A stretch of DNA of 64,000 nt, taken from assembly GCF_003112555.1 (NCBI RefSeq), contig NZ_BEWB01000011.1, positions 1 to 64,000 on the forward strand, written 5' to 3'. A program made the translations under genes and the position numbers. This document shows positions 31,490-40,993 of this stretch, in pieces. Numbering within the stretch: the stretch's first letter is position 1; each line of letters begins with the position of its first letter. The stretch is from Streptomyces coelicoflavus. Lineage in GTDB: Bacteria; Actinomycetota; Actinomycetes; Streptomycetales; Streptomycetaceae. A model generated the notes under the pieces. That model saw only the letters and a program-made list of their open reading frames with translations, was not told the origin of the DNA and searched no databases.

Positions 31490-32347
31490 TCAGCGTGCGT
31501 ACTCCTTCGCCACGTCCTCGATGCGCTGCCGCGACTGCTCCACGTTCAGCGCCTGGGCCCGCAGATGCTCGTACATCACCGTGTACTTCTGCACGTCCGG
31601 CGCCTTCTCCAGGTACAGGTCGCTGGTCACGCCCTCGATGTACACCACGCTGGAGTCGGCCGTGTCGGCGAACTCCAGGATGGAGTACTGGCCGTTGATG
31701 CCGGGGTGCGCGCCGACGTCGAACGGCAGCACCTGCACGGTGATGTGCGGCAGCTGCGACATCTCGGCGACGTGTTCCAGCTGTTCCCGCATCACCTGCT
31801 TGCCGCCCACCACCCGGCGCAGGCTGGCCTCGTCGAGGACCACCCACAGCCGCAGCGGGTTGTGCTCGGCGGAGATGCGCTCCTGCCGCCGTATGCGGAC
31901 CTGCACCCGTTTCTCCACGTCGGCGACCGACGTCTCGGGCAACGCGCCCTGGATGAGTGCCTCGGCGTAGGGGCGGGTCTGCAACAGGCCGGTGATGATC
32001 TGGGGTTCGTAGGTGCGCAGCGACTCGGCGTCGGTCTCGAGGCCGATGTACACGCTGTACGGGATGTCCCCGAAGGCGTGCCACCAGCCCTGCTGGCGCG
32101 AGTCCTTCGCCATCTGCATCAGCGAGTCGACGATCCGCTGGTCCTCGACCTCGTACACGCCGCACAGGTCGCGGACGTCGCGCTGGCTGATGCTGCGCCG
32201 CCCGTTCTCCAGGCGGCTGATCTTCGACTGGGAGACGAGCAGCCGCTCGGCGACCTCCTCGGCCGTCATGCCCTTCTGCTCGCGGAGCCGGCGCAGCTCC
32301 TGGCCCAGCCGACGCCGCCTTACGGTGGGATTGACACTCGACGCCAC
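31490..32347 (-). CDS. XRE-family regulator with DUF5753 (Scr1/WhiJ-type)
   Basis: A 285-residue protein. GTG at 32347 has GGAGGTG eight bases upstream. The HTH is at 12-70 (LGQELRRLREQKGMTAEEVA, then LLVSQSKISRLENGRRSISQ). From about 95 onward a DUF5753 domain follows (YIGLETDAESLRTYEPQIIT, GLLQTRPYAEALIQ, LWVVLDEASLRRVVGG, VLPFDVGAHPGINGQYSILE). It pairs with the DUF397 gene downstream; such pairs influence sporulation and antibiotic production in Streptomyces. A small palindrome (TCTGCT-GCTG-AGCAGA at 32395-32410) upstream might be its operator. Confidence 0.92.
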   Translation of the reverse strand: MASSVNPTVRRRRLGQELRRLREQKGMTAEEVAERLLVSQSKISRLENGRRSISQRDVRDLCGVYEVEDQRIVDSLMQMAKDSRQQGWWHAFGDIPYSVYIGLETDAESLRTYEPQIITGLLQTRPYAEALIQGALPETSVADVEKRVQVRIRRQERISAEHNPLRLWVVLDEASLRRVVGGKQVMREQLEHVAEMSQLPHITVQVLPFDVGAHPGINGQYSILEFADTADSSVVYIEGVTSDLYLEKAPDVQKYTVMYEHLRAQALNVEQSRQRIEDVAKEYAR

Positions 32348-32649
32348 GGGACGTGCACCTCCGGCTGGGTGACTCGTACTTGCCACTTTGTGTATCTGCT
32401 GCTGAGCAGACTGCCACCAAGGTGCTTTGTACCGCTGGGAAACGGTCGATATGCGCCGCGTACACGCCAGTTCGGGGCACCACCCCCGCATGCGGCCGCG
32501 CGGGGCGGCGGAACCTTTCCGCAGTCCGGGTGGGCCGGACGTACGGTCGGTCCCGCCGCCCCGCGCGGACCTCTGCGGCTCCCGTGACCGGGCTTGGGGA
32601 CTGGCGGTGCGGCGGTGCTGTGGTGCGGTCGTGCGGTGCGCCCGTCGGG
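32348..32649. other. 302-base intergenic stretch
   Basis: No gene is supported here. It holds the promoter region of the XRE regulator gene, the TCTGCT/AGCAGA palindrome (32395-32410) and the region downstream of the GPP34 gene. The GC-rich open frames crossing it are out-of-frame shadows. Confidence 0.6.
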
Positions 32650-33408
32650 CTAGTGGGCCACCGCCCGCGCCATGGATCCGTGGCGCGGCTGCGCCGGAAC
32701 ACCGCGGGCGGGTTCCGGGGCGGGCCTCGCCCCCGGTCCCGGGGCCTGGCGGCCGGCCGGGGCCGGACTGCGGCGTGGCTGTGCCGCAGCGCCGTTCTGG
32801 ACGTCCATCACCGCGTGCGCCACCAGGCCGCCCATGGGGTCGTGCCGGATGAGGTCCCGCAGCCGGGACCGCGACGAGCGTCCTTCGTTGCCCGGGTAGA
32901 GGTGCTTGCCGAGTCCGACCGCGTGGGCCAGCGCGGCGAGCGCCGCGGTCCGCGGGTCCGGCGGTACGCCGGTGCGGATCGCCGAGTCCAGCCGGGCCTT
33001 GATCTCCCTGCTGATCGCCGTGTCCGTCGCCTGGTAGCGAGTCGTCGGCAGCACCCCGCACATCTGGCCCTCCACGGCATGCACCATGCCGCATCGCTCC
33101 AGATGCGAGAGATAGGTCTGGCGCAGCCCCAGGCGGGGTCCGCCAATCCAGTTGACCGCCCGTACCGGAGCGCCACGCCTTCGCAGCAACTCCAACGCGC
33201 AGTCCAGTGTTGGATCTCCTGTCGGCCGTGGGGCCACCACGGCGATACGATCCCCGTCTGGGGCTATCCGTCCGGCCAGCGCCAGCTCCACCAGCTGTGC
33301 TCCGGCCAGACCGAGGTCGAGCGACTGCGGCTGTGCGGTGGTACCCGTGGTCGGGTCCAACGCCAGCAGCAGAAGCTCCTCCGGAAGTGTTCTGCGGCTC
33401 CTGCCCAT
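32650..33408 (-). CDS. GPP34/GOLPH3-family protein
   Basis: A 252-residue protein, ATG preceded by GGGGAGG. The N-terminal 200 residues fit the GPP34 fold: LPEELLLLALDPTTG, GLAGAQLVELALAGRIAPDG, then SHLERCGMVHAVEGQM. The eukaryotic homologue binds phosphatidylinositol-4-phosphate on Golgi membranes; in actinobacteria the role is unclear, perhaps binding membranes. The last 45 residues are Pro/Ala/Arg-rich and disordered. Genes for such proteins are frequent in Streptomyces near regulators of development. Confidence 0.85.
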   Translation of the reverse strand: MGRSRRTLPEELLLLALDPTTGTTAQPQSLDLGLAGAQLVELALAGRIAPDGDRIAVVAPRPTGDPTLDCALELLRRRGAPVRAVNWIGGPRLGLRQTYLSHLERCGMVHAVEGQMCGVLPTTRYQATDTAISREIKARLDSAIRTGVPPDPRTAALAALAHAVGLGKHLYPGNEGRSSRSRLRDLIRHDPMGGLVAHAVMDVQNGAAAQPRRSPAPAGRQAPGPGARPAPEPARGVPAQPRHGSMARAVAH

Positions 33409-33612
33409 CCATGCCTCCCCGCGTGGATGACAGACAGGGTGACCCCTCTCACATTGGTCTGTCGAGGGTGCGTGACCGGTTCGTAGTGGAACCAGTAGGT
33501 ATGTCGTTCTCGTCTACCGCGTGGGTTCCCCCCGTACCCAGGACACTGGTAGATGGTTTCGGTACGGGTTCGGTAGCGCGCACAGGTCGTGCGGCGCATG
33601 GAGGAGGCATCG

Positions 33613-36468
33613 GTGGCGGGCGAGTCCCCCGACAGGTCGAAGCAGCGCGAGTCGTCGGAAGAACCGACGTCGGGGAGCGCGGGTCCGGTTCCCGAAGCCA
33701 GGACCGGGGCGAGCGAGACGCGTGATCCGCGGCTGGCCGTGGCACGGGAGGACACGAAGCGCTCCTCGGGGTCCGCCGGGTCCGGTTCCGGTGGCGGCGT
33801 CGACACGGCGACCCGGGTGCTGTCGGTCCGCGAGCCGGAGCAGGAGGCGGAGACCTCCGGCGAGGACGACGCCGGGGCGTCCGCCGCCCCGGAGACGTCC
33901 GAGGCCGCCGGGGGCGACGACGCGGTGCCCGCCGCCGGGAACCACGGCCGGCTCAGGGACGCCGTCGCGGCCTGGGTGGCCACCGCGGACGAACGGGCCG
34001 CCGCCAACGCGCGGCTCGAGGACGAGCGGGACCCGGAGGAGCCCGCACGGGACGGCGGCAAGGACGCCACCGCGGGCACGGCGGCGTCCGGCGACGGCGC
34101 CTCCCGCACGGACTCGGACACGGACTCGGACACGGGCTCCGGGGCCGACGCGGCCTCCGGCACGGACGCGGGCTCGGCATCGGACGCCGACGCCGACGCG
34201 CCCGCCGACTCGGACGAGCCCTCGGCTCCCGGCGGGAACACCGACTCGGAGCCGGGCTCCGGCTCCGGCTCGGACGGCGACGCGGACTCGGTGTCCGGCT
34301 CCGCCTCGGGCAGGGACGCGGCTCCGGACACGGACCCGGAGTCGGTCCCCGGCTCCGACGCCGACGCACCCTCCGGCTCGGACGCGCCCTCGGCACCCGG
34401 CAGCGACACCGACTCGGGACCGGCCACGGACGCCGGCTCCGCTGCCGTCTCGGACTCGAACTCGGTGCCGGACTCCGGCTCCGACGCCGACGCTCCCCCG
34501 GCTCCGGACTCGGCACCCGGCAGGGACTCCGCCTCGGACCCGGCATCGGACTCCGGCTCCGACGCGGGCTCCGCGTCGGGCGGGGACAAGGAACCGGCCG
34601 CCGACGCGGGACCGGCCACGGCCGCCGGCTCCGCTGCCGTCTCGGGCTCGGACTCGGGCTCGGGCTCGGACTCGGGACCGGCCCCGGAACGGAAGCCGGG
34701 CCCGAAGCCCCGCCCTGAGCCGGACCCCGGCTCGGACGTGAAGCCGGACTCCGGACGGGACGGCGACGACGGCGACCGCGGCAGCGACGGCGGCCGTGGC
34801 ACCGACGGTGACGACGGCGACCGCGGGGACAGCGCGCCGCCGGTGGATCAGCCCACCGCCGTGTTCAAGGCGCCGAAGCTGGACAAGCCCGCCGTGGACC
34901 AGCCGACGACCATGCTGAAGCTGGGGGACGCCGCCTCCGCCGCCGGGAAGGCCGGGCAGCAGGGCGACGCGCCCGCGCGGTCCGAGGGTGACGCCGAGCG
35001 GACCAGCAAGTTCGTGGCGCTGCGGAATCCGGACGACCCGGCGAACCGCAAGCCCCCGCAGGCCGCCCAGGCCACGGAGGCGCCCAAGGCCCCCTCCTCG
35101 GGGCCCAAGCCGCCGCAGGCGCCCCGTACCGGGGTCACCGCCGCCAGGCCGCACGTCGGTCCCGACCGGACCACCCAGCAGCCGCTGCCGCCCAAGCCGC
35201 CGCTGGACCTGCTGGCGGAGCTGACGAACACCCCGCCGCCCCCGGAGACGCCGCTGCGGACGACGGTGCGCCGGGTCAAGATCTGGACGCCGCTGGTCGC
35301 CCTGCTGGTGATCATCCTCGGCGTCGTGCAGTCCATGCGCCCGCTGCCCGCGCCGACCCTCGACCTCACGGCACAGGACAGCTTCACGTTCGACGGAGGC
35401 AAGCCGCAGATTCCGTGGCCCGAGAGCGGTCAGGCCGCGCTCGACGTGCAGGGCATCGGCTCGTTCGGCTCGTCCGGCGACCAGAAGCCGGTGCCGATCG
35501 CGAGCGTGGCCAAGGTCATGACCGCGTACGTCATCCTGCGCGACCACCCGCTCAAGAGCGGCGCCGAGGGTCCGAAGATCAAGATCGACCAGGCGGCGGA
35601 GGACCAGTCGGACGCGGGCGACGAGTCCACCGTCAACGTCTACGCCGGTGACTCGATCTCCCAGCGCGAGGCCCTCAAGGCCGTCCTGATCGCGTCCGCG
35701 AACAACGTGGCGCGCCTGCTGGCCCGCTGGGACGCCGGCTCGGAGAAGGCGTTCGTGGAGAAGATGAACACCGCCGCGAAGGACCTCGGCATGACCAACA
35801 CGACGTACACCGACCCGTCGGGGCTGAACAACACGACGGTGAGCACGGCCGTGGACCAGGTGAAGCTGGCCAAGGCGGCGATGAAGTCGCCCGCCTTCCG
35901 CGAGGTCGCCGCGATGATGTCGTACAACGACTACAAGGGCGTCAACCACGGCAACTGGAACCATCTGGTCGGCCACAACGGCGTCGTCGGCATCAAGACC
36001 GGCACCACCACCTCCGCCCTCGGCAACCTCGTCTTCGCGGCGAAGAAGGAGGTCGGCGGGGAGACCCGGACCATCGTCGGGGCCGTGGTGCGCCAGCCTG
36101 ACGTCGGCGGGGGCATCCTCGACGCCGCGCTGGACGCGAGCGACGAGCTGATCCGGGCCGCGCAGGACACCCTCCAGTCGTCGACGATCCTGAAGAAGGG
36201 GAGCGTCGTCGGGTACGTCGACGACGGCCTCGGCGGCCGTACGCCGGTCGTCGCCACGAAGGACGTCAAGGCCGTCGGCTGGGGCGGGCTGACCGTGAAG
36301 CTGACCTTCGACGCGGACGAGCTCCCGCACGCCGCGAAGGCCGGTACCAAGGTCGGCACCCTCACGGTCGGCGACGGCGGCACCAGCGGCGCCGTGAAGG
36401 TGCCGGTGGCGCTGCGGGACGACCTCGTCGAGCCCGGCCTCTCGGACAAGCTGACCCGCCTGGGCTGA
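33613..36468 (+). CDS. D-alanyl-D-alanine carboxypeptidase (S11) with long acidic N-terminal tail
   Basis: A 951-residue protein. GTG at 33613 has AGGAGG five bases upstream; an in-frame GTG at 33589 is less likely. Residues 1-about 550 are disordered: first mixed, then a Ser/Asp/Gly/Pro/Ala-rich tail of SD/GSD repeats (about 150-420). One membrane helix follows (IWTPLVALLVIILGVVQSM, about residues 557-575). The extracellular part is a D-Ala-D-Ala carboxypeptidase with SxxK at Ser631-Lys634 (SVAKVM), SxN at Ser695 (SANN) and KTG at Lys795 (KTGTTT). It trims peptidoglycan pentapeptides. The cytoplasmic tail is far longer than in DacA and could be a phosphorylation platform. Confidence 0.88.
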   Translation: MAGESPDRSKQRESSEEPTSGSAGPVPEARTGASETRDPRLAVAREDTKRSSGSAGSGSGGGVDTATRVLSVREPEQEAETSGEDDAGASAAPETSEAAGGDDAVPAAGNHGRLRDAVAAWVATADERAAANARLEDERDPEEPARDGGKDATAGTAASGDGASRTDSDTDSDTGSGADAASGTDAGSASDADADAPADSDEPSAPGGNTDSEPGSGSGSDGDADSVSGSASGRDAAPDTDPESVPGSDADAPSGSDAPSAPGSDTDSGPATDAGSAAVSDSNSVPDSGSDADAPPAPDSAPGRDSASDPASDSGSDAGSASGGDKEPAADAGPATAAGSAAVSGSDSGSGSDSGPAPERKPGPKPRPEPDPGSDVKPDSGRDGDDGDRGSDGGRGTDGDDGDRGDSAPPVDQPTAVFKAPKLDKPAVDQPTTMLKLGDAASAAGKAGQQGDAPARSEGDAERTSKFVALRNPDDPANRKPPQAAQATEAPKAPSSGPKPPQAPRTGVTAARPHVGPDRTTQQPLPPKPPLDLLAELTNTPPPPETPLRTTVRRVKIWTPLVALLVIILGVVQSMRPLPAPTLDLTAQDSFTFDGGKPQIPWPESGQAALDVQGIGSFGSSGDQKPVPIASVAKVMTAYVILRDHPLKSGAEGPKIKIDQAAEDQSDAGDESTVNVYAGDSISQREALKAVLIASANNVARLLARWDAGSEKAFVEKMNTAAKDLGMTNTTYTDPSGLNNTTVSTAVDQVKLAKAAMKSPAFREVAAMMSYNDYKGVNHGNWNHLVGHNGVVGIKTGTTTSALGNLVFAAKKEVGGETRTIVGAVVRQPDVGGGILDAALDASDELIRAAQDTLQSSTILKKGSVVGYVDDGLGGRTPVVATKDVKAVGWGGLTVKLTFDADELPHAAKAGTKVGTLTVGDGGTSGAVKVPVALRDDLVEPGLSDKLTRLG

Positions 36469-36506
36469 CGACCGGCCCGCCGGGCCGGAGCGACGCCCCC
36501 GTCCCC

Positions 36507-36540
36507 GACGCCCCCGCGGCCACCCGGCCGCGGGGGCGTC
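36507..36540 (+). terminator. Strong GC-rich terminator after the carboxypeptidase gene
   Basis: A perfect 15-bp stem, GACGCCCCCGCGGCC with its exact complement, and the loop ACCC. It starts 38 bases after the stop codon. Confidence 0.85.
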
Positions 36541-36685
36541 CGCTTCCGCCAGGACCGGGAGGGTCCCGAAACGGAGGAGGAAACTGTGCGGGGCCGCGTG
36601 CTAGCGTCACGAAACGGGGCAGTCGCCGGTCGTGGGAACGGGACACGGCCCAAAGCAGAAGACGGGACACGGGGAGTGCCTTCAG

Positions 36686-38620
36686 GTGGCCACTGCGGAG
36701 CCGACACGCGCCGACGACGCCGATCCGGGCCCGGGAGCCGGCCCGCGACCACGCGTACCCGAGCCCCGCAGGGACGACGGTGAACCCCGCCCTTCCGGGG
36801 ACGGTCCTCCCGGGTCCGGGGCTTCCGGGTCCGGCTCTTCCGGGTCCCGGCCGGCCCGGCCCGAACCCGTCGGGCCGAAGGCGGAGTCGGCCGTGAACAC
36901 CGCACTCATGGCCCTGCGCGAGCGCATGCTGCGCCACCCCGTGCTGTCCGTGACCGCCCTGGCCGGGGTGCTCCACATAGTGTGGTTCTTCACGTTCGCG
37001 AACAGCGGCGGCGACCTCGCGGCGCAGGACGCGTGGGCCGAGTTCGTCGGCCGGCACCCGGACTCGGCGTACAACCTCGCCTGGTACGGCGGCATGCACC
37101 CGGTGTCGTACAGCGTGATCTCGCCGTATCTGATGTCGGTGCTCGGCGTGCGCACGACGATGATGATCGCGGGGACGGTGTCGGCCGGGCTGCTGACGAT
37201 GATCCTGATCCGCAGCCGGGTGGTCCGCAATCCGCTGTGGGCGTCGCTGGCGGGCCTGTTCGGGCTGCTGGCCAACGCGGTGTCGGGCCGGGTGACGTTC
37301 GGGCTCGGCATGATGTTCGGGCTCGGCGCGGTCGCCGCCGTGTTCTGCTGGCCCTACCGCTGGCGGCACGAGCGCTGGGCCAAGGGACTGTGCGCGGCGC
37401 CGCTGGCCGCCCTGTCGACCATGGCCTCGCCGGTCTCGGGACTGTTCGTGGGCCTGGTGGCGGTGGCCCTGTTCCTCCAGAAGCGCCGCCCGGGTGCCTG
37501 GTCGCTGGGCGTGGCGCCGAGCGTGGTCGTCGCGCTGTCGGCGGTGCTGTTCCCCTTCTCCGGCACGCAGCCGATGGGGTTCGGTTCGGCGGTGCTGCCG
37601 ATCCTCTACGCGAGCCTGGTGTACTGGTTCGTGCCGCGCACCTGGACGACCGTGCGGATCACGTCGGCGGTCTACGGCCTGGCCGTGCTGCTGGTCTGGC
37701 TGATCAGCTCGCAGATCGGCTCCAACATCACCCGGCTGGCGATGCTCTTCGCCGGGGTGGCGCTGGTGGCGGCGTTGCCCTTCACGGTGCCGAAGTCGCG
37801 CAAGTGGTACGCGCTGGTGGTCTCGCTCGTCGGCTTCGCGGGCTGGATCGGCTTCAAGTCGGCCGACGACGCCATCCACACCCAGCCCGCCGCCTCCTGG
37901 GCGCGCGAGCTGGCGCCGCTCGTGAACGAGCTCCAGAAGGTCGGCGCGGAGCAGGGCCGGGTGGAGGCCGTGCCCGCCCGCTCCCACCGGGAGGCCTCGG
38001 CGCTCGCGCCGTACGTGAACCTGGCCCGCGGCTGGACCCGCCAGGCCGACATGGAGCGCAACCCGCTCTTCTACGACGACACGCTCAACTCGGCGAACTA
38101 CCACGAGTGGCTGCGGCGCTGGGCGGTGCACTACGTGGTGCTGCCCAAGGGCGAACCGGACGGCGACGGCGGCAAGCGCGAGCGGGAGCTGCTGCAACGG
38201 GGCCTGCCGTATCTGAAGCAGGTGTGGGGGGACGCCAACTGGCAGCTGTTCAAGGTGACCGACCCGACGCCGCTGGCGGAGCCCGACGCGATCGTCCGGC
38301 GCGCCGAGCAGGACGAGTGGGTCATCGACGTGCAGGAGCCCGGACGCATCCTGGTCCGGATGCCGTACTCGCCCTGGCTCAGCCTCGTCGACGAGGAGGG
38401 CAACAAGCTGAAGCCGCCGCAGGAGACGGAGGCCTCCAAGAACGCCCCGGAGGGCACGCCGAAGACGTACGACAACGTCAACGGCTGTGTGACGGAGACC
38501 GAGGAGACCGCCGACGGCGACGTGTGGACGACGCTCGTCGCCCCCGAGGCGGGCACGTACCGGCTGTCGGCGCCGTACGGGCTGAAGCGGGGCACGCCGT
38601 GCCCCGACGAGCTGAAGTAG
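36686..38620 (+). CDS. Large polytopic membrane protein, possible GT-C-like glycosyltransferase
   Basis: A 644-residue protein. GTG at 36686 follows GGGGAG. The first 65 residues are Pro/Gly/Ser-rich and cytoplasmic. Ten to twelve membrane helices follow (MLRHPVLSVTALAGVLHIVW, GLLTMILIRSRVV, LVYWFVPRTWT, WYALVVSLVGFAGWIGF). An extracytoplasmic domain of about 220 residues ends the protein (EAVPARSHREASALAPYVNL, YHEWLRRWAVHYVVLP). The topology resembles GT-C polyprenyl-phosphate-sugar glycosyltransferases, but the first loop lacks a clear Asp-Asp/Glu motif. It lies between a peptidoglycan enzyme gene and a symporter gene, so an envelope role is reasonable. Confidence 0.7.
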   Translation: MATAEPTRADDADPGPGAGPRPRVPEPRRDDGEPRPSGDGPPGSGASGSGSSGSRPARPEPVGPKAESAVNTALMALRERMLRHPVLSVTALAGVLHIVWFFTFANSGGDLAAQDAWAEFVGRHPDSAYNLAWYGGMHPVSYSVISPYLMSVLGVRTTMMIAGTVSAGLLTMILIRSRVVRNPLWASLAGLFGLLANAVSGRVTFGLGMMFGLGAVAAVFCWPYRWRHERWAKGLCAAPLAALSTMASPVSGLFVGLVAVALFLQKRRPGAWSLGVAPSVVVALSAVLFPFSGTQPMGFGSAVLPILYASLVYWFVPRTWTTVRITSAVYGLAVLLVWLISSQIGSNITRLAMLFAGVALVAALPFTVPKSRKWYALVVSLVGFAGWIGFKSADDAIHTQPAASWARELAPLVNELQKVGAEQGRVEAVPARSHREASALAPYVNLARGWTRQADMERNPLFYDDTLNSANYHEWLRRWAVHYVVLPKGEPDGDGGKRERELLQRGLPYLKQVWGDANWQLFKVTDPTPLAEPDAIVRRAEQDEWVIDVQEPGRILVRMPYSPWLSLVDEEGNKLKPPQETEASKNAPEGTPKTYDNVNGCVTETEETADGDVWTTLVAPEAGTYRLSAPYGLKRGTPCPDELK

Positions 38621-38626
38621 CGCACC

Positions 38627-38650
38627 GGGCGGCCTCTTCGGAGGCCGCCC
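38627..38650 (+). terminator. Terminator with TTCG tetraloop
   Basis: GGGCGGCCTC, loop TTCG, GAGGCCGCCC: 10 perfect pairs with a stable tetraloop, six bases past the stop codon of the membrane-protein gene. ATTGTT follows. Confidence 0.9.
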
Positions 38651-38846
38651 CATTGTTCATGTAGGTGAACGGCAATCAGCAAGCCGAACCTTTTTACTTC
38701 CTCTTGACGTTCCGCTTCCTTGTCGTGCCCGCGTCGGCGCACTCACGATGAGCGGGCACTTCGCGGCCTGCCACGCCCTTACCCCGCTCAAGCGAAGTGC
38801 CAACCGGCTGAGCGGAGTTCACAAGGCGGACCCCGGAAGGGGGCAC

Positions 38847-40433
38847 ATGAACGGTCTCGACTGGTCCGTGCTCATCGGCTACTTCGCCGTCATGGTGGCG
38901 ATCGGCGTCTGGTCGCACAAACGCGTGGACGACGTCAGCGACTTCTTCACGGCCGGCGGCAAGATGCCCTGGTGGCTGTCCGGCATCTCGCACCACATGT
39001 CGGGCTACAGCGCGGTGATGTTCACCGGCTACGCCGGCATCGCCTACACCTACGGCGTCACGTCCTTCGTGACGTGGTCGTTCCCCATCGCGCTCGGCGT
39101 CGCCATCGGCTCCAAGCTGTTCGCGCCGCGCATCAACCGGCTGCGCTCGCGGCTGCACGTGGCCTCGCCGCTGGAGTACCTGAAGAACCGGTACAACCTG
39201 CCCACCCAGCAGGCGCTGGCCTGGTCCGGCATGCTGCTGAAGATCGTGGACGTGGCCGCGAAGTGGGCGGCCATCGCCACGCTCCTGTCGGTCTTCACCG
39301 GCATCACGCTCAACCAGGGCATCCTGATCACCGGCGTCATCACGGGCATCTACTGCACGATCGGCGGCCTGTGGGCGGACGCGCTGACGGAGCTGGGACA
39401 GTTCGTCATCCAGCTGCTGGCCGGTGTCGCGATGTTCGTGGCCGTCGTCATGAAGCTCGGCGACCACGGCGGCTTCTTCGGCGTCTGGGACGAGCCCGCC
39501 CTCCAGGGCCACGGGAAACCGCTGGTCGGCCCGTACGGGACGGTGTTCCTGCTCGCGTTCCTCTTCATCAAGCTCTTCGAGTACAACGGCGGCATGCTCA
39601 ACCAGGCCCAGCGCTACATGGCCACGGCCAACGCCCGCGAGGCGGCGCGGGGGGCACGCCTTTCGGCGGTGCTGTGGCTGGTCTGGCCGGTGGTGCTGTT
39701 CTTCCCGATGTGGATGTCGCCGCTGCTGGTGGAGTCGCAGAAGGCGGACGGCTCCGACTCCTACGCCCTGATGACCGAGCAGCTGCTGCCGCACGGGCTG
39801 CTCGGGCTGGTCATCGTCGGCTTCTTCTCGCACACCATGGCCATGTGCTCCTCGGACGCCAACGCCATCGCGGCCGTCTTCACCCGTGACGTGGCGCCGG
39901 TGCTGTCGAAGCGGGCGCGCGGCTGGGGACAGCGGTCGGGGCTGCTGGCGGCCCGGCTGACGACGGTGATCTTCCTCGGTCTGTCGATGGCGGTGGCGAC
40001 GCAGGTCGACTCGCCGACGTTCAAGGACATCATCACCGTCGTGATCAAGTGGGTCGCCGGTCTGATGGGCCCGATCGCGATCCCGATGATGCTCGGCCTG
40101 CTGCGGCCCTTCCGCCGCTCGGGCCCGACGGCGGCGCTCACCAGCTGGGGCCTGGGTCTGGTCGCCTTCTGGCTGGTCAACTACCCGATCAGCTGGAGCG
40201 TGGAGGGCGGGGTGCCGCTGGAGTACCAGGTCTCCATCCCGCTGGCGGTCTCGCTCGTCCTCTACATCGTGGTCGGCTACCTGAAGCCGGAGGACACCCC
40301 GGAGCGGCTCGCGATCATCGAGCGCGTCAACACCGACGGGGACGGCGACGACGCCTCCGGCGCGGCGGCCGCGATCCCGACGCCGGCGGGCGGGGTGGAC
40401 GACGCGGTGGGCCGCAGCCGGGTGGGCGACTAG
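38847..40433 (+). CDS. Sodium:solute symporter (SSS family)
   Basis: A 528-residue protein. ATG at 38847 follows GGAAGGGGG. It has 13-14 hydrophobic segments and SSS features such as DDVSDFFTAGGKMPWWLSG in the first loop, GYSAVMFTGYAGIAYTYG and NGGMLNQAQRYMATANA, plus FFSHTMAMCSSDANAIAAVF in the helix lining the sodium site. The closest named groups are the sugar transporters of the SGLT type and proline/pantothenate symporters; the substrate cannot be told. The Gly/Ala/Asp-rich C-terminal tail is cytoplasmic. Confidence 0.9.
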   Translation: MNGLDWSVLIGYFAVMVAIGVWSHKRVDDVSDFFTAGGKMPWWLSGISHHMSGYSAVMFTGYAGIAYTYGVTSFVTWSFPIALGVAIGSKLFAPRINRLRSRLHVASPLEYLKNRYNLPTQQALAWSGMLLKIVDVAAKWAAIATLLSVFTGITLNQGILITGVITGIYCTIGGLWADALTELGQFVIQLLAGVAMFVAVVMKLGDHGGFFGVWDEPALQGHGKPLVGPYGTVFLLAFLFIKLFEYNGGMLNQAQRYMATANAREAARGARLSAVLWLVWPVVLFFPMWMSPLLVESQKADGSDSYALMTEQLLPHGLLGLVIVGFFSHTMAMCSSDANAIAAVFTRDVAPVLSKRARGWGQRSGLLAARLTTVIFLGLSMAVATQVDSPTFKDIITVVIKWVAGLMGPIAIPMMLGLLRPFRRSGPTAALTSWGLGLVAFWLVNYPISWSVEGGVPLEYQVSIPLAVSLVLYIVVGYLKPEDTPERLAIIERVNTDGDGDDASGAAAAIPTPAGGVDDAVGRSRVGD

Positions 40434-40444
40434 GGCCTGTCTCA

Positions 40445-40479
40445 GGACCTGTCGCGGGACCTGTCGCGGGACCTGTCCG
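40445..40479. repeat. Three tandem 12-bp repeats
   Basis: The unit GGACCTGTCGCG occurs three times head to tail (the last one diverged) just past the symporter stop at 40433. It is too short to form a strong terminator. It is in the space between converging genes. Confidence 0.75.
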
Positions 40480-40530
40480 AGAGACGCGTGCGGCCGGTGG
40501 CCACGGGGGTGGTCATCGGCCGCGTCGCGC

Positions 40531-40941
40531 TCAGCGCAGTTCCTGGATGCGGATCTGGTTGCCGGCGGGGTCCCGGAAGGCGCAGTCCCGGATGCCGTAC
40601 GGCTGCTCGGTCGGCTCCTGCACGATCTCGGCGTTCCCGGCCCGCAGCTTCTCGAAGGTGCCGTCGAGGTCCTTGGTGGCCAGGAGGATCCAGCCGTAGG
40701 TGCCCTTGGCCATCATCTCGGCGATGGTGCGGCGCTCGGTGTCGGTGATGCCGGGGTCGGCGGCGGGCGGCGCGAGCAGCAGCGAGATGTCCGGCTGACC
40801 GGCCGGCCCGACGGTGATCCAGCGCATCCTGCCGTTGCCGACGTCCTGGCGGACCTCGAAGCCGAGGACGTCCCGGTAGAAGACGAGAGACGCGTCCGGG
40901 TCGTCGTGCGGAAGCACGGTGGTGTGAATGCTGATGTCCAT
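40531..40941 (-). CDS. Glyoxalase/VOC-family protein
   Basis: A 136-residue protein starting MDISIHTTVLPHDDPDASLV. The first beta-alpha-beta-beta-beta module (SLVFYRDVLGFEVRQDVGN) and the C-terminal signature (FRDPAGNQIRIQE) are those of the vicinal-oxygen-chelate fold. His9 is in the first strand and Glu135 in the last strand, suitable for binding metal. Homologues are bleomycin-resistance-like or dioxygenase-like proteins of unknown substrate. It has no obvious operon partner. Confidence 0.85.
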   Translation of the reverse strand: MDISIHTTVLPHDDPDASLVFYRDVLGFEVRQDVGNGRMRWITVGPAGQPDISLLLAPPAADPGITDTERRTIAEMMAKGTYGWILLATKDLDGTFEKLRAGNAEIVQEPTEQPYGIRDCAFRDPAGNQIRIQELR

Positions 40942-40993
40942 GGCGGCCACGCTAGCCGCGACCCGCGGGACGGCGCTTCTCGAAACGTGACTC

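Noticed and set aside
33514..36330. Very long minus-strand open frame opposite the carboxypeptidase gene
   Set aside because: It is the antisense of a repetitive high-GC coding region; it has no ribosome site and its Arg/Gly/Val-rich protein is typical of shadow frames.
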